A stretch of DNA of 7,892 nt from Clostridiaceae bacterium (GTDB taxonomy: Bacteria > Bacillota > Clostridia > Saccharofermentanales > UBA5734). Shown here piece by piece: positions 4,445-7,892 of this stretch; positions within the stretch are counted from its first letter, which is position 1; each line of letters begins with the position of its first letter. The DNA lies in NCBI GenBank assembly GCA_012727965.1, contig JAAYFZ010000297.1:1-7892 (forward strand). Direction: 5' to 3'. Below the pieces are notes generated by a model. That model ran no database searches and was not told the origin of the DNA. It was given only the letters and a program-made list of their open reading frames with translations. The position numbers were made by a program, and so were the translations under genes.

Positions 4445-6871
4445 ATGGATGCTTTTGAAAAATTAGGTGCTTTTTATCTCGGCAGAGAATATGATCCGCA
4501 AAAAAGAGAGGATCTTAAAAATTATATGCTTTATGATTCGAAGGATCTTCTGACGCATGCAGTCTGTGTTGGTATGACCGGCAGCGGCAAGACCGGACTC
4601 TGCTTGTCACTGCTCGAAGAGGCAGCGATCGATGGCATACCAGCTATAATCATCGATCCAAAAGGTGATATGCCTAATCTGTTTCTGAGCTTCCCTGAGC
4701 TGGCACCGGCTGATTTTCAGCCCTGGATCAATGAAGCCGAGGCATCCGCTGCCGGCAAGACCGCAGCCGAGTTTGCAGCCGACCAGGCGAAGCTCTGGCG
4801 TGAGGGACTGGCCGAGTGGGATCAGGACGGCAGCAGAATCAAAATGATGCACGATAAAACTGACTTCGCACTTTATACTCCCGGAAGTACAGCCGGGGCT
4901 CCGATCTCAGTACTTCAGCAGCTCAATCCGCAGGATTCTGACCTGGCGGCAGATCAGGAGATGATGCTGGAGCAGATCAGCAGTACTGTATCCGGTCTGC
5001 TCTCGCTTCTTGGCATCGATGCTGATCCTGTACAGAGCCGTGAACATATTCTTGTTTCAAATATTCTTATGAATGCCTGGCAATCAGGACAGGCGCTGGA
5101 TATAGCAGAACTTATAATGAGAATTCAGAAGCCGCCTGTTAGCAGGATCGGTGTTATTGACCTCGAGGATTTCTACCCGGCAAGAGACAGACAAGCGCTG
5201 GCTATGAAGCTCAACAATCTGCTGGCCTCGCCCAAATTTGCCTCATGGCTAGAAGGCGAGCCGCTCAATATCGATTCGCTGCTCTATACACCGGAAGGCA
5301 AGCCGAAGATATCGATTTTCTCCATATCACATCTCAGCGACAGCGAGCGCATGTTCTTCGTTACAATTTTGCTAAATCAGGTGCTGACCTGGACCAGACG
5401 CCAGAGCGGTACCAGCAGTCTGCGCGCGATCCTCTATATGGATGAGATCTATGGATTCTTCCCGCCGGTTGCTGAACCACCGTCAAAAGCTCCGCTGCTC
5501 ACTTTGCTTAAGCAGGCGAGAGCTTACGGTCTCGGCGTTGTCCTGACGACTCAGAATCCGGCAGATCTCGATTACAAAGGTCTATCCAATACCGGTACCT
5601 GGTTTCTCGGCAGACTACAGACAGAGAGAGATAAGGCAAGAGTGCTTGAAGGCCTGGAAGGTGCAGCGGCCAGCCAAGGCTCCGGATTCGATCGGGCACA
5701 GATGGATAAAATGCTCTCTGGTCTGGATAAGAGAGTTTTCCTGATGAACAATGTTCATGACCGCGAACCAACTCTGTTCAGGACACGTTGGTGTCTATCA
5801 TATTTGCGCGGACCGATGACAAGAGATCACCTGCAGCAGCTCGCTCCGATGAATTCTGCAGCAAAATACACTGCTCCGCCGGTTCAGACAGCTGCTCCGG
5901 TTTCTATCCCGTTGGCAGCGTCAGCACCTGCTGCTCAGCCTGCTCCTGCAGCAAGTGCACAGCCAAGCGCTGATCTGCTGCCTGTGCTGCCATCAGATAT
6001 CAGACAATATGTTTTGCCCGGAGACCCATCAGCCAACTATGCTCCGACTCTGCTCGGTATAGCGCAGATTGGTTATAGAGACACAAAAAGCGGACTGAAT
6101 GTCAGTGAGCAGGCTGCTCTCTACGTGCCGATTCGTGATGATGTATTTGGTATAGACTGGTCTCAGGCTCAGGAGCTGGACGGCGATCTCGACCAACTCG
6201 ATCAGCAGTTGCCTGCCGGTGCCTCAGTTCTGCCGCTTCCGGAAAGAGCCAGGCTCAGCAAGACCTATACAGCCTGGAAACGTGAATTAACTGACTGGCT
6301 CTATCGCAATAAACCTCTTGCGCTTTTCGAAAACAAAGCACTTAAGCTGTTGTCAGAACCAGAGGAGAGCGAGAGAGATTTCCAGATCAGAGTACAGCAG
6401 GCAATCAGAGAAGAACGTGATGCCAAACTTGATGATCTGCGTAAAAAATACGCCGCTAAAACACAAGCTCTTGAAGAGAGAATACGAAAAGCTGAACAGG
6501 CTGTACAGCGTGAGAAGGAGCAGGCGAAAACGCAAGGGATGCAAACTGCTATCTCATTCGGTGCAACTATACTTAGCGCTTTTCTGGGCAAGAAGGCTGT
6601 CAGTGCTACTACCGTTGGCAAAGCTACTACCGCAGCAAGAGGAGCCAGCAGGGCTCTGAAAGAACAAGGTGATATTGCAAGATCTAAGGAAACCGTCGAA
6701 GCTTATAGCAAGCAGCTGACTGATCTCGAGGTCGAGTTCAACAAGGACACCGATGCTCTTTCCGCCGCTATGGAACAGGCAGCAGCTGACATTGCAGCCA
6801 GAGAACTGAATCCGCTGAAAAAAGACATAATGATCAGATCACTGGTTATTCTCTGGGTACCTGAGAGCTGA
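4445..6871 (+). CDS. HerA/FtsK-type P-loop ATPase with coiled-coil C-terminal half
   Basis: This 808-residue protein belongs to the HerA-like/DUF87 class of ring-forming motor ATPases. Walker A GMTGSGKT is at 43-50, followed by the family hallmark IIIDPKGD (68-75), a helical insertion (about 95-135) and YTPGSTAG (144-151). Walker B is ILYMDEI (329-335; D333, E334), and the sensor region GLGVVLTTQNPADLD spans 362-376 with Q370. A Pro/Ala-rich linker (about 476-510) ends the motor. The second half has a soluble domain (512-640), a charged coiled-coil-like helix (640-700), a hydrophobic Gly/Ala segment (TAISFGATILSAFLG, 701-715), a second helix (735-785) and a C-terminal strand (VILWVP). Homologues with the YDSKDLLTHAVCVGMTGSG-type start are, to my knowledge, uncharacterised single genes. 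The start follows AAAGGAAG at an 8-base spacing; an ATG at 4440 is out of frame. It stands alone, with no NurA, SIR2 or other nuclease partner. The substrate, DNA or protein, is unknown. Confidence 0.88.
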   Translation: MDAFEKLGAFYLGREYDPQKREDLKNYMLYDSKDLLTHAVCVGMTGSGKTGLCLSLLEEAAIDGIPAIIIDPKGDMPNLFLSFPELAPADFQPWINEAEASAAGKTAAEFAADQAKLWREGLAEWDQDGSRIKMMHDKTDFALYTPGSTAGAPISVLQQLNPQDSDLAADQEMMLEQISSTVSGLLSLLGIDADPVQSREHILVSNILMNAWQSGQALDIAELIMRIQKPPVSRIGVIDLEDFYPARDRQALAMKLNNLLASPKFASWLEGEPLNIDSLLYTPEGKPKISIFSISHLSDSERMFFVTILLNQVLTWTRRQSGTSSLRAILYMDEIYGFFPPVAEPPSKAPLLTLLKQARAYGLGVVLTTQNPADLDYKGLSNTGTWFLGRLQTERDKARVLEGLEGAAASQGSGFDRAQMDKMLSGLDKRVFLMNNVHDREPTLFRTRWCLSYLRGPMTRDHLQQLAPMNSAAKYTAPPVQTAAPVSIPLAASAPAAQPAPAASAQPSADLLPVLPSDIRQYVLPGDPSANYAPTLLGIAQIGYRDTKSGLNVSEQAALYVPIRDDVFGIDWSQAQELDGDLDQLDQQLPAGASVLPLPERARLSKTYTAWKRELTDWLYRNKPLALFENKALKLLSEPEESERDFQIRVQQAIREERDAKLDDLRKKYAAKTQALEERIRKAEQAVQREKEQAKTQGMQTAISFGATILSAFLGKKAVSATTVGKATTAARGASRALKEQGDIARSKETVEAYSKQLTDLEVEFNKDTDALSAAMEQAAADIAARELNPLKKDIMIRSLVILWVPES
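5870..5975 (+). other. Pro/Ala-rich linker between motor and C-terminal half
   Basis: Codons for residues about 476-510 of the HerA-like ATPase encode almost only Ala, Pro, Ser and Gln (for example AAQPAPAASAQPS). The DNA is a run of GCT/GCA/CCT/CAG codons with many short CTG and GCAG words. It marks a flexible domain boundary and is a natural site for length variation between strains. Confidence 0.7.
6839..6871. other. 33-bp tail-to-tail overlap of ATPase and dehydrogenase genes
   Basis: The plus-strand ATPase gene ends with TGA at 6869-6871 while the minus-strand dehydrogenase ends with TGA (TCA on plus) at 6839-6841. The last ten sense codons of both genes therefore share the same DNA. 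The ATPase end in this stretch matches the expected family ending (RSLVILWVP), so that side is probably conserved and the dehydrogenase tail is the more accidental one. No hairpin terminator is seen between the genes, so convergent transcripts would overlap. Confidence 0.75.
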
Positions 6872-7792
6872 TAGTTCCGGAGCGATATTAAACCCGCTCA
6901 GCCAGGGTCCCGTCAGCTCAAGACTTAGCTGCCAGAGCCTCTGTGCGGCTTCAGGATCATTAGCTCTTTTGCCGGTTTGTGCCGGCTGACCATTATAGAA
7001 ATATTTGCCGTTGTTTCCAGCACCTGGTCCATGAAGGGCCAGCTGGACAGCAGTGGCAGCTCCCTCTGAAGGTGTTCTGAAGAAGGGTTTTAGCAGACTG
7101 GTGAGGCCGCGGCCGAAGCCAGTCTGTCTGTCTATGCCCATCTGTGTGGCAACCGCACCGGGGTGACAGCTGGCTGCAGAGATGTTTCTGCCAGCTATTC
7201 TGCTGGTAAATTCCTGCACGAATAGAACATTAGCCAGCTTGGACTGTCCATAGGAACGGATGACATTATAGTGTTTACTGAGATTAATATTATCGAAGTG
7301 AATATGTCCGACCTTGTGAGCTCCAGAGGAAACTGTCACAAGTCTGGAAGAATCCGTAGCTAGAAGCAGCGGACTAAGCTGCAGTGTCAGCAGAAAATGT
7401 CCTAGATGATTAACTCCGAACTGTAGCTCGAAACCCTGTTTTGTCTGCTGCCTGTCCAGTACGATAACACCAGCATTGTTGACAAGAGCATCCAGCCGAT
7501 CAAAACGCTCACAGAAAGCTCTGCAAAAAGCTGTTATAGAATCGAAATTACTAAGATCTGCAAGCATCAGATGAATTTTTTCGCTGCCTGATAGGGAACG
7601 AGCCTGATCATAGGCTGCCTTGCCTCTGGAACCGTTTCTGCAGAGCATGATTACTTCTGCCCCTGCCGCGGCCAGCGCTGCCGAGGTTGCCAGACCCATT
7701 CCGGAATTCGCTCCGGTCACGAGCATGACCTGACCCTCTGATATGCCGCGGGGGATAGATTTTATTTCTGAATAGAGCTGCTGATCTGCCAT
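6839..7792 (-). CDS. Short-chain dehydrogenase/reductase, retinol-dehydrogenase-like
   Basis: This 317-residue cytosolic NAD(P)-dependent oxidoreductase has a Rossmann fold. The glycine motif TGANSGMG is at 26-33. CRN after the second strand (R52) suggests NADP(H). ADL has D79, NNAG is at 105-108, and N128 lies in the GVNHLGH helix. The catalytic Ser is in VTVSSGAH (S155/S156), with Y181 and K185 in YGQSK and PG at 211-212. The length and the HLGHFLLT, SKLANVLF and CHPGAV motifs resemble the retinol dehydrogenase/protochlorophyllide-reductase-like branch of SDRs, whose bacterial members mostly have unknown carbonyl or alcohol substrates. The start at 7792 has GAAAGG about 12 bases upstream, a long spacing. 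The 20 residues before the first strand are normal for the branch. A possible upstream reading frame ends 3 bp before it on the same strand. Its 3' end overlaps the ATPase gene. Confidence 0.9.
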   Translation of the reverse strand: MADQQLYSEIKSIPRGISEGQVMLVTGANSGMGLATSAALAAAGAEVIMLCRNGSRGKAAYDQARSLSGSEKIHLMLADLSNFDSITAFCRAFCERFDRLDALVNNAGVIVLDRQQTKQGFELQFGVNHLGHFLLTLQLSPLLLATDSSRLVTVSSGAHKVGHIHFDNINLSKHYNVIRSYGQSKLANVLFVQEFTSRIAGRNISAASCHPGAVATQMGIDRQTGFGRGLTSLLKPFFRTPSEGAATAVQLALHGPGAGNNGKYFYNGQPAQTGKRANDPEAAQRLWQLSLELTGPWLSGFNIAPELSALRYPENNQ

Positions 7793-7795
7793 TTT

Positions 7796-7892
7796 TTATA
7801 CCGGCCTTTCTATGATGAAGATATGTCTGTTTTTGCGCGATAGGCCCTCATAGCCACATATACGTACGCGTCCATTGCCGCGCAGTGAAATC
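7796..7892 (-). CDS. Possible 3' end of an unrecognised gene upstream of the dehydrogenase (partial)
   Basis: On the minus strand one frame is open from the window edge to a TAA (TTA at 7796-7798), encoding 31 residues from ISLRGNGRVRICGYEGL to IIERPV. It stops 3 bp before the dehydrogenase ATG, and the dehydrogenase ribosome binding site would lie in its last codons, as in a tight operon. The tail is basic with alternating hydrophobics. I do not recognise a family. The fragment is short and another minus-strand frame is also open for about 25 codons, so it could be non-coding leader sequence instead. Confidence 0.35.
   Translation of the reverse strand, partial: ISLRGNGRVRICGYEGLSRKNRHIFIIERPV

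Noticed and set aside
6301..6659. Overlapping plus- and minus-strand open frames inside the ATPase C-terminal half
   Set aside because: Ser/Leu/Cys-rich and Arg/Lys-rich translations are the usual by-products of codons for charged coiled coils on the other frames.
4445..6871. VirD4/TraG-type conjugation coupling protein
   Set aside because: There is no N-terminal membrane-anchor helix before the Walker A motif and no relaxase or type IV secretion gene nearby. The IIIDPKGD and YTPGSTAG context fits the HerA/DUF87-like family better.
1..7892. CRISPR array, tRNA/rRNA gene, insertion sequence, attachment site or tandem repeat
   Set aside because: No spaced direct repeats, cloverleaf-like segments, terminal inverted repeats with a transposase, or integrase gene were found by reading the window. 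Nearly all of it is occupied by coding sequence.

Overview
The window looks like a chromosomal stretch from a strictly anaerobic, fermentative bacterium, most likely a Bacillota/Clostridia-type lineage. This rests on a monomeric [FeFe]-hydrogenase, strong AGGAGG-type ribosome binding sites, mid-range base composition and free use of AGA and ATA codons. The assignment is an inference; there is no rRNA or marker gene here to fix it.

Layout, left to right. (1) The 3' end of an unrecognised plus-strand gene (1-228). After a 49-bp gap containing a perfect 12-bp palindrome comes a plus-strand group B-like monomeric [FeFe]-hydrogenase (278-1699). (2) Converging on it with only 4 bp between stop codons is a minus-strand two-gene ABC transporter operon: the ATPase (4282 to 3410) followed by a roughly 12-helix permease (3401 to 1704). 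(3) A 162-bp divergent intergenic region (4283-4444) holds a plausible promoter for the ABC operon and, on the other side, a perfect TTAACAG-N6-CTGTTAA dyad. (4) A plus-strand 808-residue HerA/FtsK-type P-loop ATPase follows (4445-6871). Its second half carries a Pro/Ala linker and two helical, coiled-coil-like stretches around a hydrophobic Gly/Ala-rich segment. (5) A minus-strand short-chain dehydrogenase (7792 to 6839) overlaps the ATPase gene tail to tail by 33 bp. It is preceded at the right edge by the possible 3' end of another minus-strand reading frame.

The genes form four transcription units with no obvious shared pathway. The hydrogenase would dispose of or sense reductant (H2/ferredoxin). 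The ABC pair is a self-contained, probably export-type, membrane system. The HerA-like ATPase is a DNA- or protein-translocase-type motor without the usual nuclease partner next to it. The dehydrogenase is a stand-alone NADP-type oxidoreductase. No RNA genes, insertion sequences, CRISPR arrays, integrase or attachment sites were seen. The least understood element is the HerA-like ATPase with its dyad-bearing upstream region.
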